Positions 42,248 to 56,168 of a stretch of 64,000 nucleotides of DNA are shown here, piece by piece. Below the pieces are notes generated by a model. That model made no database searches. It was not told the DNA's origin and saw only the letters and a list, made by a program, of their open reading frames with translations. This stretch comes from Thermomonas sp. Its GTDB lineage: Bacteria > Pseudomonadota > Gammaproteobacteria > Xanthomonadales > Xanthomonadaceae. The position numbers and the translations under genes were made by a program. Location of the stretch: assembly GCF_029945965.1 (NCBI RefSeq), contig NZ_JAQSDO010000015.1, positions 620,001-684,000 on the forward strand, given 5' to 3'. Position 1 is the stretch's first letter. Every line of letters begins with the position of its first letter.

Positions 42248-44365
42248 ATGAGTACCTTGATCACCCGGTTCCGTGGACGACTGGCGAACCGTCCCGACAG
42301 CGAGCACCAGCAGGCGAAGGTGCGGTTGGTTATCCAGGTATTGTTTTTCGTCTACTTCCTGCTGGCCCCTGAACTGCCGGATGAGCGGCTGCAGCTTGGC
42401 CTGCTCATTGTCGTTGCGGATATCCTGATTGGACTGGTGATTCTGGGCTGGATTGCATTTCAGCCTGCGACGCTGCACGTGCGCCGGGTCATTGGCATGT
42501 GCAATGATTATACGTTCCTTGCGTTACTGATGTACTTCCTCGGCGAGACAGGCGCGCCGATTTACATCGCATTCCTGTGGGTCACCATCGGCAATGGCCT
42601 GCGCTACGGGACCCGGTACCTGATGTCGGCCATCGGCATGGCTGGCGTGGTTTTCGTTATCGTTATCAACACGACTGGCTATTGGCTTGCCAATGCAACC
42701 TTGGCTTGGGGACTGACGCTTGGCCTGGTGGCACTTCCGCTATACCTGACCTCGCTGTTGAACGCATTGACCAAGGCTACCGATGAAGCCCGTCGCGCCA
42801 ACGAAGCCAAGAGTCGCTTCCTTGCCACGATGAGCCATGAGTTCCGCACGCCATTGAACGGGATCATCGGCATGGCGGAATTGCTTTCGAGCATGCAGCT
42901 GACGTCCGAACAGCGCGAATGCTCCGAGGTGATCCAGACATCGGCCCAAAGCATGCTGTTGCTGGTCGAGGACGTGCTCGACATCTCCGCCATCGAAGCG
43001 GGCAAGTTGCGCAGGGAGGACATCGATTTCCAGCCACGCGAGCTGCTTCGGAAGTTGCGGGTGATGCTGCAACCCCAGGCGACGGGCAAGGGATTGAACC
43101 TGACCAATGAAGTCGCAAGCGACGTCCCCTCCCTGTTGCACGGAGATTCTGGGCACTTGCTGCAGATCCTGGTCAACCTGACCAGCAACGCGATCAAATT
43201 CACCGAGGATGGATCAGTCGCGATCCAGGTCATGGTCCGCTCCCGGGAAGGGGGGCGTGTCGCACTCAGGTTTTCCGTGCGCGATACCGGCATAGGCATT
43301 CCGCTCGAAGCCCGCGAGAGGCTATTCAAGGCTTTCGAACAGGTGCACACAGGCATTACCCGCCGTTACGGCGGGACGGGATTGGGAACCACGATCGCCA
43401 AGAACCTTGCCGAATTGCTCGGCGGCAGTATTGGCGTGGAAGGGAATTCTGGCGGCGGTAGCCATTTCTGGGTGGACCTGTCTTTCCCGATCGTGGACCA
43501 GATCGTGTCGGGAAAGCAGTCCAAGGTCGTTTCGTTCGACGACCCTTTCGTTCGTCATCGCGCGCGCGTGGCATCCATGCGAGTGCTGGTTGCGGACGAC
43601 CAACTGAACAATCGGCTAGTACTCGGCCGGTTGCTGGAGCGTGCCGGGCACCGCGTGGTGCTGGCCGAGGATGGCGAAGAAGCGCTCGATTACATGGCGC
43701 GCGAATCCTTCGACGTGGCAATCGTCGACTTGCACATGCCTGGCTTGAGCGGGTTGGACGTGATCAAGCAGGCCAGGGTGATGCAGGCCGGTAATGTGCG
43801 TACGCCGATCGTCGTGCTGAGCGCTGATGTCACTGTCGATGCGATGCGGGAGGCTACGGCTGCCGGTGCATGGACCTTCCTCAACAAGCCCCTGGCGGTA
43901 TCTAAGCTCTTGGAAGTACTTGGCCAAATCGCCGCTGGGGCGGAGCGCCCACGCATTCCGCTTGAACCGGCAGCACCTTCGTTGCAGCCCGTGATCCTCG
44001 AAGAGATGGCCAGCATGGGCCTCGGCGCGGACTTCCTCCGGGAGTTCATGGAGCAATGCCTGCGCGACGCCAGTCGTTGCCTGATGGAGATCGAACGCCA
44101 TTGTATCGATGCCGACTGGGAAGGTGTGCGTGAAGCCGCACATGCACTCAAGGGCGTGAGCTACAACATCGGTGACAGCGCCCTGGTCGAATGCAGCGCC
44201 GGGATGATGCAAAGCACCAATACGGAATTGGCCAAAATCTGGCGGCGGAGCCTCGCAAAGCTAAGCGAGCTACTGGAGGCTGCGGCAATCCAGGCAAGAC
44301 AAGAGGTGCAAAGGATTGCTTCGAACGCCCGGAGCGTGGACAAAGATCACGGCTCGCCGCCGTGA
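42248..44365 (+). CDS. rpfC: RpfC-type hybrid sensor histidine kinase (DSF sensor)
   Basis: N-terminal TM input, HisKA FLATMSHEFRTPLNGIIGMAELL, HATPase, REC DVAIVDLHMPGLSG, HPt AHALKGVSYNIG; adjacent to rpfG and convergent with rpfF. Confidence 0.95.
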   Translation: MSTLITRFRGRLANRPDSEHQQAKVRLVIQVLFFVYFLLAPELPDERLQLGLLIVVADILIGLVILGWIAFQPATLHVRRVIGMCNDYTFLALLMYFLGETGAPIYIAFLWVTIGNGLRYGTRYLMSAIGMAGVVFVIVINTTGYWLANATLAWGLTLGLVALPLYLTSLLNALTKATDEARRANEAKSRFLATMSHEFRTPLNGIIGMAELLSSMQLTSEQRECSEVIQTSAQSMLLLVEDVLDISAIEAGKLRREDIDFQPRELLRKLRVMLQPQATGKGLNLTNEVASDVPSLLHGDSGHLLQILVNLTSNAIKFTEDGSVAIQVMVRSREGGRVALRFSVRDTGIGIPLEARERLFKAFEQVHTGITRRYGGTGLGTTIAKNLAELLGGSIGVEGNSGGGSHFWVDLSFPIVDQIVSGKQSKVVSFDDPFVRHRARVASMRVLVADDQLNNRLVLGRLLERAGHRVVLAEDGEEALDYMARESFDVAIVDLHMPGLSGLDVIKQARVMQAGNVRTPIVVLSADVTVDAMREATAAGAWTFLNKPLAVSKLLEVLGQIAAGAERPRIPLEPAAPSLQPVILEEMASMGLGADFLREFMEQCLRDASRCLMEIERHCIDADWEGVREAAHALKGVSYNIGDSALVECSAGMMQSTNTELAKIWRRSLAKLSELLEAAAIQARQEVQRIASNARSVDKDHGSPP

Positions 44366-44386
44366 CTCCACCCACGCCCCTGGCCC

Positions 44387-44417
44387 GGTCAGGCGTGCCG
44401 ACACCAGCTGCCTGACC
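44387..44417 (+). terminator. terminator-like hairpin after rpfC
   Basis: GGTCAGGC-N15-GCCTGACC followed by TTCGTTCTTTT. Confidence 0.5.
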
Positions 44418-44475
44418 TTCGTTCTTTTCCCTTTCGTGTCCCGTTTTCATGGGGTCGGAATGATCGCCTGCGGGT

Positions 44476-45363
44476 TCAACTCACTTCACGCGCAGCCGAT
44501 GCTGTCCCGCCGCGACGCGATTGCGCACGCACCAGTCGTTCCATCGTCCGGATGGATTTCTTGCCGAGCTTGAGTGCGGTTTCCACCCAGATGTCGGTGA
44601 TGCGCATCAGCTCTGCCATCGGCACCGGTTCGCGAACCTGGTGCAAGGCTGCGCGGGCATGCGGAGTGCGCCGGTTCGAACGTATCGCGTCCTCGACCGC
44701 ATGCAAGCCTTCATCCTTGGCGGCGAGTACATCCACCAATCCCATCTTGTAAAACTCTTCGCTTGTGTACATGCGGCCTTCCAGCATGATCTTCTCGGCC
44801 AATTGCGGGCTGACGCGCTGGCACATGAAGGAATATGCGCCCATGCCCGGAAACAGGTCGAACAAGACTTCCGGCAAGCCCATGACAGCCCCGCGCTCGG
44901 CGACGATGGTGTGGCAACTCAACGCGATTTCGAAGCCGCCACCAAGCGCATCGCCTTGCACCAGCGCGATCGTGTGGGCCCCTGCATGGAGGCCGGCGTG
45001 GAAGCCATGCACAAGGCGCACGGCTTCGTGCGCGTACGTGCGCAATGCATCGCGGTTTCGCTCCTGGATGAGGCTGCTGAACAATGCGAGATCGCCCCCC
45101 AGGCTGAAGGCATCGGTGATGGAACCAAGCACCAGATGAACCGGCCCTGCATCCTGCTGTGCGAGCGGTCGGTTACGCAGGCGGGCGCCCAGCTCGTCCT
45201 GGTAGCGCCTCAGGTCGCCCACCAATTCGTTGTTGAAACAGGACCTGACCGGCGCGACTTCATGGTTGCCGTGCATGTAGGCCCAATAGACGTCGCGTGA
45301 GGCATCTTCTTCGATGCGCAGGGTCGGGTAATGCTCACGGGGAAACGCGATTACAGTAGACAT
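44476..45363 (-). CDS. rpfF: RpfF, DSF synthase (enoyl-CoA hydratase/isomerase family)
   Basis: MSTVIAFPREHYPTLRIEEDASRDVYWAYMHGNHEVAPVRSCFN...LGGDLALFSSLI...GGGFEIALSCHTIVAERGAVMGLPEVLFDLFPGMGAYSFM. Confidence 0.96.
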   Translation of the reverse strand: MSTVIAFPREHYPTLRIEEDASRDVYWAYMHGNHEVAPVRSCFNNELVGDLRRYQDELGARLRNRPLAQQDAGPVHLVLGSITDAFSLGGDLALFSSLIQERNRDALRTYAHEAVRLVHGFHAGLHAGAHTIALVQGDALGGGFEIALSCHTIVAERGAVMGLPEVLFDLFPGMGAYSFMCQRVSPQLAEKIMLEGRMYTSEEFYKMGLVDVLAAKDEGLHAVEDAIRSNRRTPHARAALHQVREPVPMAELMRITDIWVETALKLGKKSIRTMERLVRAQSRRGGTASAAREVS

Positions 45364-45550
45364 GGGAGGTCCCTCAAGTTGCGGTGACCGCCGCCGAGCT
45401 GACGTCGGCGACGGAAGCTGAACGCTCGCCCCGATTCTATGCCGCACGCTTGAACCGGGGACAAGTCCCCGGGAGATCACTCCAATACTTTTTGATCTTT
45501 TTGTTGCAGGGAAAGTCACTCGAACGATCCCTGCGATCAGTTGGCTGCGA

Positions 45551-47230
45551 TCAGCTGGCCTTGGGCGGGTCCCGCAATTCCTTGCGCAGGATCTTGCCGA
45601 CGTTGCTCTTTGGCAATTCGTCGCGGAACTCCACCTGCCTCGGCTGCTTGTAGCCGGTCATGTTCTCTCGGCAGAATGCCTTGATCGCCTCGACGCTGAG
45701 CGCCGGATCCTTCTTGACCACGAACACCTTGACCGCTTCGCCGGATTTTTCGTCCGGGACACCAATAGCGGCCACTTCCAGCACCCCGGGCATCATTGCG
45801 ATCACGTCCTCGATCTCGTTCGGGTACACGTTGAAACCCGACACCAGGATCATGTCCTTCTTGCGATCGACGATATAGAAATACCCATTCTCGTCCATCC
45901 GCGCCATGTCTCCGGTATGTAGCCAGCCGCCGGCATCGATGGATTGCGCTGTGTCCTCCGGGCGCTGCCAATAGCCGCGCATCACCTGCGGGCCCTTGAC
46001 GCACAACTCACCGACTTCGCCCATCGGCAGCATGTTGCCGTCGTCATCCTTGATGCAGACGTCGGTCGACGGCACCGGCAAGCCGATCGAGCCGTTGAAC
46101 GCACCCAGCTCGGGCGGGTTGATGCAGACCGCTGGCGAGGTTTCGGTCAAGCCATAGGCCTCGGCCAATGTGCAGCCGGTGACCTGCTTCCACTTGTCGG
46201 CCACTGCGCGTTGCACGGCCATGCCACCACCCAAGGTCAGGTGCAGGTGCGAGAAGTCGACCTGGTCGAATCCGGGTGTGTGCAGCAACCCGTTGAACAG
46301 GGTGTTGACGCCGGTGAACGCAGTGAACGGAATCGACTTCAGTTCCTTGACGAAACCCGGCATGTCACGGGGGTTGGTGATCAGGTGGTTGCGCGCGCCG
46401 AACTTGATGAAGACCAGGCAGTTCGCGGTAAGCGCAAAGATGTGGTACAGCGGCAACGCGGTGACAATGATCTCCTCACCCATGCGGATATTGCTGCCCA
46501 CCCAGGCAGCAGCCTGCTGCATGTTGGCGACCAGGTTGCGGTGGGTCAGCATCGCGCCCTTGGCCACGCCGGTGGTACCGCCTGTGTATTGCAGGAAGGC
46601 AAGATCTTCATGGTCGATGACGACGTTGGACACCTGGTGCATGCGCCCGAGGGTAAGCGTGTCGCGAAAGCGGACGGCGCCCTGGATGTCGTAGTCGGGC
46701 ACCATCTTCTTGACGTGCCGAAGCACGAAATTGACGATCATGCCCTTCGGGAAACCAAGCATGTCGCCCAGGCCCGTTGTGATAGCACGCACACCCGGCA
46801 CGTCTGCAAGCACTTCCTGCACGACGGCGCCAAAATTGTCCATCACCAGGATGACGGAAGCGCCAGAATCCACCATCTGGTGTTTCAGTTCCCGCGGCGT
46901 GTACATCGGGTTGGTGTTGACCACGGTCAGCCCCGCGCGCAACACACCGAGAATCGCCACCGGGTACTGCAGGCAGTTGGGCAGCATGATCGCCACGCGA
47001 TCGCCCTTCTTGAGCTTCAGCTCGCCAAGCAGATAACCGGCGAAATCGCGGCTGAGGCGGTCGAGCTCGCCGTAGGTGATCATCTTGCCCATGTTCGAGA
47101 ATGCGATGTTGTCGCGGAATCTCTCGAGTGCTGCATCAAATACCGCGGGGATCGACTGGAACTCGTTCAGATCGATCTCTTCAGGTACGCCTTCCGGATA
47201 GTGGTCCAGCCAAGGACGTTCTGAACTCAT
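45551..47230 (-). CDS. rpfB: RpfB/FadD long-chain acyl-CoA ligase
   Basis: MSSERPWLDHYPEGVPEEIDLNEFQSIPAVFDAAL...LQYTGGTTGVAKGAMLTHRNL...; upstream of rpfF on the same strand. Confidence 0.93.
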   Translation of the reverse strand: MSSERPWLDHYPEGVPEEIDLNEFQSIPAVFDAALERFRDNIAFSNMGKMITYGELDRLSRDFAGYLLGELKLKKGDRVAIMLPNCLQYPVAILGVLRAGLTVVNTNPMYTPRELKHQMVDSGASVILVMDNFGAVVQEVLADVPGVRAITTGLGDMLGFPKGMIVNFVLRHVKKMVPDYDIQGAVRFRDTLTLGRMHQVSNVVIDHEDLAFLQYTGGTTGVAKGAMLTHRNLVANMQQAAAWVGSNIRMGEEIIVTALPLYHIFALTANCLVFIKFGARNHLITNPRDMPGFVKELKSIPFTAFTGVNTLFNGLLHTPGFDQVDFSHLHLTLGGGMAVQRAVADKWKQVTGCTLAEAYGLTETSPAVCINPPELGAFNGSIGLPVPSTDVCIKDDDGNMLPMGEVGELCVKGPQVMRGYWQRPEDTAQSIDAGGWLHTGDMARMDENGYFYIVDRKKDMILVSGFNVYPNEIEDVIAMMPGVLEVAAIGVPDEKSGEAVKVFVVKKDPALSVEAIKAFCRENMTGYKQPRQVEFRDELPKSNVGKILRKELRDPPKAS

Positions 47231-47333
47231 GGTCAACTCCCCTGCGAGTGGGCCAGCGCACGAATGCGGCGGCGTATGGATTGCGTTTGATTTGAGCATA
47301 GGCACCCAGCAGTGACAAGCTGGACGAAACCGC

Positions 47334-47804
47334 ATGGAGGTTTCCGCGATGCAGCATTCCAGCTGGGCAAGGATATCGGGCACGCTAGCACTGGTCTGGC
47401 TACTGATCGCAGCGATGACAGCCTGTTCGCGAACGCAACCGGAACAGGCGGTGCGCCAGCAACTCGAAGCCCTGCAAAAGGCGATCGACGCGCGCGATAC
47501 TGGCGCCGTGCAGGATCTTTTGGCCGAGGATTTCATCGGCAATCACGGCATGAATCGACGTGGCGCACGCCAGTTGGCAGTCGCCGTGTTCCTGCAGCAT
47601 CGCGATGTGGGTGCGCGCCTTGGCCCGGTGACGGTCGAGGTGCGCAGCGAAACCGAGGCGACCGCGAAATTCAGCGTGCTGGCGACCGGGGGCAATAGCG
47701 GCCTGCTACCCACGAACGGGCAGGTATTCGATTTCGAAACCGGTTGGCGCCTGGTGGATGGGAAGTGGCGCCTGCTCAATGCACGCTGGACGCCTGAGTT
47801 CTGA
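47334..47804 (+). CDS. NTF2-like/DUF4440-like putative lipoprotein
   Basis: Lipobox-like LIAAMTACSRTQPEQAV...; ALQKAIDARDTGAVQDLLAEDFIGNHGMNR, typical NTF2-like fold sequence. Confidence 0.7.
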   Translation: MEVSAMQHSSWARISGTLALVWLLIAAMTACSRTQPEQAVRQQLEALQKAIDARDTGAVQDLLAEDFIGNHGMNRRGARQLAVAVFLQHRDVGARLGPVTVEVRSETEATAKFSVLATGGNSGLLPTNGQVFDFETGWRLVDGKWRLLNARWTPEF

Positions 47805-47843
47805 TGAAACGGATTCGGGAAGTCTTTCCGGCAGATGCAACAA

Positions 47844-47861
47844 GGGCGGCCGAAGCCGCCC
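47844..47861. terminator. hairpin between convergent NTF2-like gene and acnA
   Basis: GGGCGGC-CGAA-GCCGCCC. Confidence 0.6.
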
Positions 47862-47888
47862 CTGCATTGCGCGCATGTTGCCTTGCGT

Positions 47889-50660
<2,772 letters not shown>

Positions 50661-50759
50661 TTTGGGGGCTCCATGGTCGGTGGGAGGGGCGGAAAAACAC
50701 GCCATTTATTACTGCAATTATGCCCGAAACCGGGCCATTCCGTACGCCGGCGACTGGTG

Positions 50760-51386
50760 TCAGCCCAGCCGTGCATTGATCACCGCGGCCATGTCGCGAC
50801 GGCGGAACACGAAGTCCAGCAGGCTGCCACCGGAATGCCGCCACAGCACCGCCGAACGCAATGCGGCAAGCAGCAAGGACCGGATCTCGGCGACCACGCC
50901 GGCCTGGCCCAGATAATGCGGATTGCCCTGGACCATGATCCGCGGACTCAGTTGGCTGATGGTGCCGGCATACAGTTCGGCCAGTTGGCTGATGACATCT
51001 GGATGGCTGCTGCCGAGCTTGGCGGCAGTATCTGCGGCATCTGAAATGCCTGCACCAACTTTTGCCGCCATCGCGTCGTCGCGGCTGAAACGGCGTTCCA
51101 GTTGCAGCACCGCCAGCGCCAGCTTGCCCAACGCCTCGTCGCGGGGATTGTTGACCAGATGGTCGCGCAGCAGCCGCAGGCCCTGGCGCAAACCCTGCGC
51201 ATCGCCATAGACCGCTTCTGCGGTGTCGGCCTCGAGACGCAGCACGCTGGCCAGTGCAACGTCGACTGGCGCAGCCTCGGATTGGCCGGTATCGGCGATC
51301 CGGCGTACCTGGGCCAAGGCCTGCAGTACACCTGCCAATGCCAGTACGCGATCATCGATGCCCGATTTCAATAGTGCGTGACTCAT
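50760..51386 (-). CDS. hflD: high frequency lysogenization protein HflD
   Basis: [24 protein letters not shown]...[49 protein letters not shown]; downstream of mnmA. Confidence 0.92.
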   Translation of the reverse strand: MSHALLKSGIDDRVLALAGVLQALAQVRRIADTGQSEAAPVDVALASVLRLEADTAEAVYGDAQGLRQGLRLLRDHLVNNPRDEALGKLALAVLQLERRFSRDDAMAAKVGAGISDAADTAAKLGSSHPDVISQLAELYAGTISQLSPRIMVQGNPHYLGQAGVVAEIRSLLLAALRSAVLWRHSGGSLLDFVFRRRDMAAVINARLG

Positions 51387-52510
51387 GCAGCATGGCTCCT
51401 TGTTGCGATATCACAGCCTGCCACAGGCGCATCGCTGGACAGGATCACTGCGCCGCCAAGGCAAACATCGTCGTCGTACAGCACCAGTGATTGGCCAGGC
51501 GTGACCGCACGCTGCGGACACGCGAATTGCACTTGCAGGCTACCGTCATCGAGCACCTGCACGTCGCAGGCTTCGTCCGCCTGTCGATAGCGAGTCTGCG
51601 CGGTGCATGTGAACTGCGCGGCTGGCGCGACACCGGCGATCCAATGTGCAGGCTCGCTCTGCAGGTTGATGGACTGCAGCCACGGGCTGTCATGGCCCTG
51701 GTCGACGTACAGGATATTGCGCTCGATATCCTTGCCCACCACGTACCAGGGCGCGTCATCGCGGCCACGCACACCGCCGATGTGCAGGCCCTCGCGCTGG
51801 CCCAAGGTGAAATAAAAAACGCCAGGGTGCTCACCGACCGGCACGCCTTGCGGATCGCGGATTTCGCCGGGTTTTGCCGGCAGGTACTGCGACAGGAACT
51901 TGCGGAAATCGCGTTCGCCGATGAAACAAATACCGGTGGAATCCTTCTTTGCTGCAGTGGGCAAGCCAGCCGTCATGGCGAAGCGGCGCACCTCATCCTT
52001 GTGCAGTTCACCCAGCGGAAAACGCGTTGCCGCCAGTTGCGCCTGCCCGAGTTGATGCAGGAAATAGCTCTGGTCCTTGCCGCGGTCGCGTGCGCGCAGC
52101 AGGCGATGCAATCCAACCACGAAGTCCACCCGTGCGTAATGACCAGTTGCGATCGCGTCCGCGCCAAGCTCATGGGCGGCATCCAGGAAATGCTTGAACT
52201 TGATCTCGCGGTTGCACAGCACGTCCGGGTTCGGTGTGCGCCCGGCGGCGTATTCGGCCAGGAAGTGCGTGAACACGCCGTCCCAGTATTCGCGCGAGAA
52301 ATCACGGAACCGGATCGGTAGTCCCAGCGTGCCGCAGACCGCCACCGCATCGCGACGGTCGTCCTCGGCACGGCAATCCCCGCTTCCATCTTCCGCCCAG
52401 TTCTGCATGAACAGGCCGGTTGCCTCGAATCCCTGGTCGCGCAGCAGCAGGGCCGCAACCGAGGAATCCACGCCACCCGACATGCCAATCACGATGTGAC
52501 CAGCACTCAT
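51383..52510 (-). CDS. mnmA: tRNA-specific 2-thiouridylase MnmA
   Basis: [34 protein letters not shown]...TGHYAR. Confidence 0.97.
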   Translation of the reverse strand: MSAGHIVIGMSGGVDSSVAALLLRDQGFEATGLFMQNWAEDGSGDCRAEDDRRDAVAVCGTLGLPIRFRDFSREYWDGVFTHFLAEYAAGRTPNPDVLCNREIKFKHFLDAAHELGADAIATGHYARVDFVVGLHRLLRARDRGKDQSYFLHQLGQAQLAATRFPLGELHKDEVRRFAMTAGLPTAAKKDSTGICFIGERDFRKFLSQYLPAKPGEIRDPQGVPVGEHPGVFYFTLGQREGLHIGGVRGRDDAPWYVVGKDIERNILYVDQGHDSPWLQSINLQSEPAHWIAGVAPAAQFTCTAQTRYRQADEACDVQVLDDGSLQVQFACPQRAVTPGQSLVLYDDDVCLGGAVILSSDAPVAGCDIATRSHAA

Positions 52511-52986
52511 GCCAACTGACCCACCAGCGCGAGTGGATGCCGGTTGCCACCCAGATAGTCCGCGACCGTGCGCCAGACCAATGGGCTGCGATGGCGTGGC
52601 GCCATGGCTTGCAATTCTTCCGGGGTCAGCCACAGGGCGCGGACGATGCCTTCGTCGAGCCGGTGTTCCGGGATTTCCTCCAGCGCATCAGCGGCGAAGG
52701 CGAATCGCAGGTAGTGTCGTCCATCGTATTCATTGGCGCGCGTGGGTGCCTTCCATTGGTAGGCACCGATGAAGTGGGTGGGGCGGACGATCCAGCCGGT
52801 TTCCTCCCGTGTTTCGCGCACCGCAGCCTGTAGCAGGCTTTCGTCGGGCTCCAAGTGGCCGGCCGGCTGGTTGATCACCAACTGGTTGTTGGCGCGCTCC
52901 TCCACGCACAACAAGCGACCATCTCGAACAACAATGGTCGCCACGGTGACGTCGGGTTGCCAGAAACGACCTTCGCGATAAGTCAT
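52507..52986 (-). CDS. NUDIX hydrolase (NudJ-like)
   Basis: Nudix box ...[23 protein letters not shown]; overlaps mnmA by 4 nt. Confidence 0.92.
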   Translation of the reverse strand: MTYREGRFWQPDVTVATIVVRDGRLLCVEERANNQLVINQPAGHLEPDESLLQAAVRETREETGWIVRPTHFIGAYQWKAPTRANEYDGRHYLRFAFAADALEEIPEHRLDEGIVRALWLTPEELQAMAPRHRSPLVWRTVADYLGGNRHPLALVGQLA

Positions 52987-53088
52987 GTGGCTGCGCCCGT
53001 GCGGGCTTGGATATCAATGCGCATGCCCACATTCTCACCGTTGGCATGGGCCGCGTCCATGCATGCCGCCATCCGTATCAACCCTCCT

Positions 53089-53094
53089 TATAAT
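53089..53094 (+). promoter_or_regulatory. -10 box TATAAT 6 nt upstream of clpS ATG (leaderless candidate)
   Basis: CCTTATAATCACCCCATG; no Shine-Dalgarno; no convincing -35. Confidence 0.45.
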
Positions 53095-53100
53095 CACCCC

Positions 53101-53430
53101 ATGCCCCAAGACCCAGACAAACCCCAATACGGACACGATCACGGTGTCGTCGTCGCGCCCAGCCGGCCGGAGACGGCCCGCCCACCGCTGTATTCGGTCA
53201 TGTTGTTGAATGACGACTACACGCCCATGGACTTCGTGATCGAGGTACTGACCAGTTTTTTCGCACTCGACCTTGAGCGTGCCACTCAGGTCATGTTGCA
53301 TGTGCATACTCGTGGGCGTGGCGTCTGCGGTGTGTTCACCCGTGAAATCGCCGAGTCCAAGGTGGCGCAAGTGAACGAATATTCACGGATGAACCAACAT
53401 CCACTGTTGTGCACGATGGAGAAAGCGTAG
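53101..53430 (+). CDS. clpS: ATP-dependent Clp protease adaptor ClpS
   Basis: [61 protein letters not shown]. Confidence 0.97.
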   Translation: MPQDPDKPQYGHDHGVVVAPSRPETARPPLYSVMLLNDDYTPMDFVIEVLTSFFALDLERATQVMLHVHTRGRGVCGVFTREIAESKVAQVNEYSRMNQHPLLCTMEKA

Positions 53431-53498
53431 AAGGGCTTGTACGGGGCGCATCAAAACCCCACATCCTGAGTAGTCGCAATACGGAGGGTTTTGCCCCC

Positions 53499-55781
53499 AT
53501 GTTCAGCAAGGATCTCGAGCACAGCATCGGCCAGTGTTACAAGCGCGCCCGTGACGCGCGCCACGAATTCATGACCGTTGAACACCTGCTGCTGGCGCTG
53601 CTCGATAATGCTTCCGCGGAAGCCGTGCTCAAGGCTGTAGGCGCCGATTTCCCGCGCTTGCGCCATGAGCTCGAGGAAGCCATCCAGGCGTCGGTCAACC
53701 AGTTGGCCGAGGATGACGGGCGCGACACTCAGCCGACGCTGGGTTTCCAGCGCGTGCTCCAGCGCGCGGTCTATCACGTGCAGTCATCCGGCAAGAAGGA
53801 GGTCACCGGCGCCAACGTGCTGGTGGCGATCTTCGGCGAAAAGGACTCGCACGCGACGTACTTCCTCAACAAGCAGGACGTGCACAGGCTTGATGTGGTC
53901 AATTACATGTCGCACGGCATCGCCCATCACGATGGAGAGGGCGAGGCGAAGCCTGCCGCTGGCGACGCGCCGCAAGGCGAAGGCGGGGAGGGCGAACACA
54001 AGGGCGATGCGCTATCCGAGTTCGCCAGCAACCTCAATGAACTGGCTGCAGCGGGCAAGATCGACCCACTGGTCGGTCGCGCCGAAGAGGTCGAACGCAC
54101 GATCCAGATCCTGTGCCGGCGCCGCAAGAACAATCCGCTGTACGTGGGCGAGGCCGGCGTCGGCAAGACTGCGCTGGCCGAGGGCTTGGCCAAACGCATC
54201 GTCGATGGCGACGTGCCCGAGGTGCTGAGCGAAGCGGTGATCTATTCGCTCGACCTGGGCGCCCTGGTTGCCGGCACCAAGTATCGCGGCGATTTCGAGA
54301 AACGACTGAAGGGCGTTCTGGTGGCGCTCAACAAACTGCCCAACGCGATCCTGTTCATCGACGAAATCCATACCATTATTGGTGCCGGTTCTGCGTCCGG
54401 CGGCACCATGGATGCGTCCAATCTGATCAAGCCCGTGCTGGCCAATGGCGAACTACGCTGCATTGGTTCCACCACGTTCCAGGAATACCGCGGGATCTTC
54501 GAAAAGGATCGCGCGTTGGCGCGACGCTTCCAGAAGATCGACATCGTCGAGCCAACCGTCGGCGAGACCATCGAAATCCTGCATGGCCTGAAACCACGTT
54601 ATGAACAGCATCACGGCGTCAGCTATGCGGACGAGGCGATCAAGGCCGCGGTCGACCTGTCGGTCAAGCATATTTGCGACCGCTTGCTGCCGGACAAGGC
54701 GATCGACGTAATCGACGAAGCTGGTGCACGTCAACGGCTGATGCCGGTGGAGTTGCGCAAGAGCCTGATCGATGTCGAGGAAATCGAGACGATCGTGGCC
54801 AAGATGGCGCGGATCCCGGCCAAGCAAGTGAGCTCGTCGGACAAGGATGTGCTGCAGCACCTGGAGCGCAACCTGAAGATGGTGATCTTCGGCCAGGACG
54901 AAGCGATCGGCAGCCTGACATCAGCGATCAAGCTGGCGCGCTCGGGACTTGGCAATCCGGACAAACCGATCGGCAATTTCCTGTTCGCAGGCCCAACCGG
55001 TGTCGGCAAGACCGAGGTCACCAAACAGCTGGCGATGCAGCTCGGCATCGAGCTGGTGCGCTTCGACATGTCCGAATACATGGAGTCGCATTCGGTCAGC
55101 CGCCTGATTGGCGCGCCGCCTGGCTATGTCGGCTTCGACCAGGGCGGCCTGCTGACCGAGAAGATCGTCAAGACTCCGCACTGCGTGTTGCTTCTGGACG
55201 AAATCGAAAAGGCGCATCCGGACATCTTCAACATCCTGCTGCAGGTCATGGATCGCGGTGTGCTGACCGACACCAATGGCCGCGAGGCCAACTTCCGCAA
55301 CGTGGTGCTGGTGATGACCACCAATGCCGGTGCCACCCAGGCGGCACGGCGGACGATTGGTTTCACCAAGCAGGACCACAGCAGCGATTCGATGGAAGCG
55401 ATCCGCCGCGGCTTCACCCCGGAGTTCCGCAACCGGCTGGATGCGGTAGTGCAGTTCCAGGCGCTGGGCTTCGAGCATATCCTGCGCGTGGTGGACAAGT
55501 TCCTGATCGAACTCGAAATGCTGCTGCACGACAAGCAGGTCAGCCTGTCGGCCACCCCGGAAGCGCGCGACTGGTTGGCCCGGCATGGGTTCGATCCGCT
55601 GATGGGTGCTCGCCCGATGGCGCGGCTGATCCAGGACAAGATCAAGCGCCCGTTGGCCGACGAGCTGCTGTTCGGAAAGCTGATGAATGGTGGCCGGGTC
55701 GGCCTGGACGTGCTCGATGGCGAGCTGCGCCTGGATGTGCAGGCAGAACCGGAGAAGCTGCTACCGGCGGTCGTTGAATAA
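53499..55781 (+). CDS. clpA: ATP-dependent Clp protease ATP-binding subunit ClpA
   Basis: [35 protein letters not shown]...; two AAA+ modules ([26 protein letters not shown]). Confidence 0.98.
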   Translation: MFSKDLEHSIGQCYKRARDARHEFMTVEHLLLALLDNASAEAVLKAVGADFPRLRHELEEAIQASVNQLAEDDGRDTQPTLGFQRVLQRAVYHVQSSGKKEVTGANVLVAIFGEKDSHATYFLNKQDVHRLDVVNYMSHGIAHHDGEGEAKPAAGDAPQGEGGEGEHKGDALSEFASNLNELAAAGKIDPLVGRAEEVERTIQILCRRRKNNPLYVGEAGVGKTALAEGLAKRIVDGDVPEVLSEAVIYSLDLGALVAGTKYRGDFEKRLKGVLVALNKLPNAILFIDEIHTIIGAGSASGGTMDASNLIKPVLANGELRCIGSTTFQEYRGIFEKDRALARRFQKIDIVEPTVGETIEILHGLKPRYEQHHGVSYADEAIKAAVDLSVKHICDRLLPDKAIDVIDEAGARQRLMPVELRKSLIDVEEIETIVAKMARIPAKQVSSSDKDVLQHLERNLKMVIFGQDEAIGSLTSAIKLARSGLGNPDKPIGNFLFAGPTGVGKTEVTKQLAMQLGIELVRFDMSEYMESHSVSRLIGAPPGYVGFDQGGLLTEKIVKTPHCVLLLDEIEKAHPDIFNILLQVMDRGVLTDTNGREANFRNVVLVMTTNAGATQAARRTIGFTKQDHSSDSMEAIRRGFTPEFRNRLDAVVQFQALGFEHILRVVDKFLIELEMLLHDKQVSLSATPEARDWLARHGFDPLMGARPMARLIQDKIKRPLADELLFGKLMNGGRVGLDVLDGELRLDVQAEPEKLLPAVVE

Positions 55782-55784
55782 CTG

Positions 55785-55825
55785 TTGCTTCGGCAACAAC
55801 GAAAAAGGCGGCCAGTGGCCGCCTC
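55785..55825. terminator. two adjacent hairpins between convergent clpA and infA
   Basis: GTTGC-TTCG-GCAAC (UUCG tetraloop) then AGGCGGCC-AGT-GGCCGCCT followed by CTTTC. Confidence 0.7.
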
Positions 55826-55861
55826 TTTCATATACATCACCGGCGCGCTTACTTCAGGCCA

Positions 55862-56080
55862 TCACTTCATGCGATAGGTGATGCGACCCTTGGTGAGGTC
55901 GTAAGGTGTCATTTCGATCTTGACCTTGTCGCCGGTCAGGATACGGATGTAGTTCTTGCGCATGCGTCCGGAGATGTGCGCAATGATCTCATGGCCGTTC
56001 TCCAACTTGACCCGGAACATGGTGTTCGGGAGGGTCTCGGAGATCGTGCCTTCGAATTCGATGACGTCGTCTTTCGCCAT
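55862..56080 (-). CDS. infA: translation initiation factor IF-1
   Basis: [72 protein letters not shown]. Confidence 0.99.
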   Translation of the reverse strand: MAKDDVIEFEGTISETLPNTMFRVKLENGHEIIAHISGRMRKNYIRILTGDKVKIEMTPYDLTKGRITYRMK

Positions 56081-56168
56081 GTGTTCCTATGTGTAGCTAG
56101 TGTGGGCCAGATTCGAGGCCCGAAGCCGAGCATTCTGACACGCGGGATGGCCTCTTGCAAAGAAATCG

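Noticed and set aside
45944-47224. 426-aa plus-strand ORF opposite rpfB
   Set aside because: Shadow ORF; the opposite strand encodes a clear acyl-CoA ligase.
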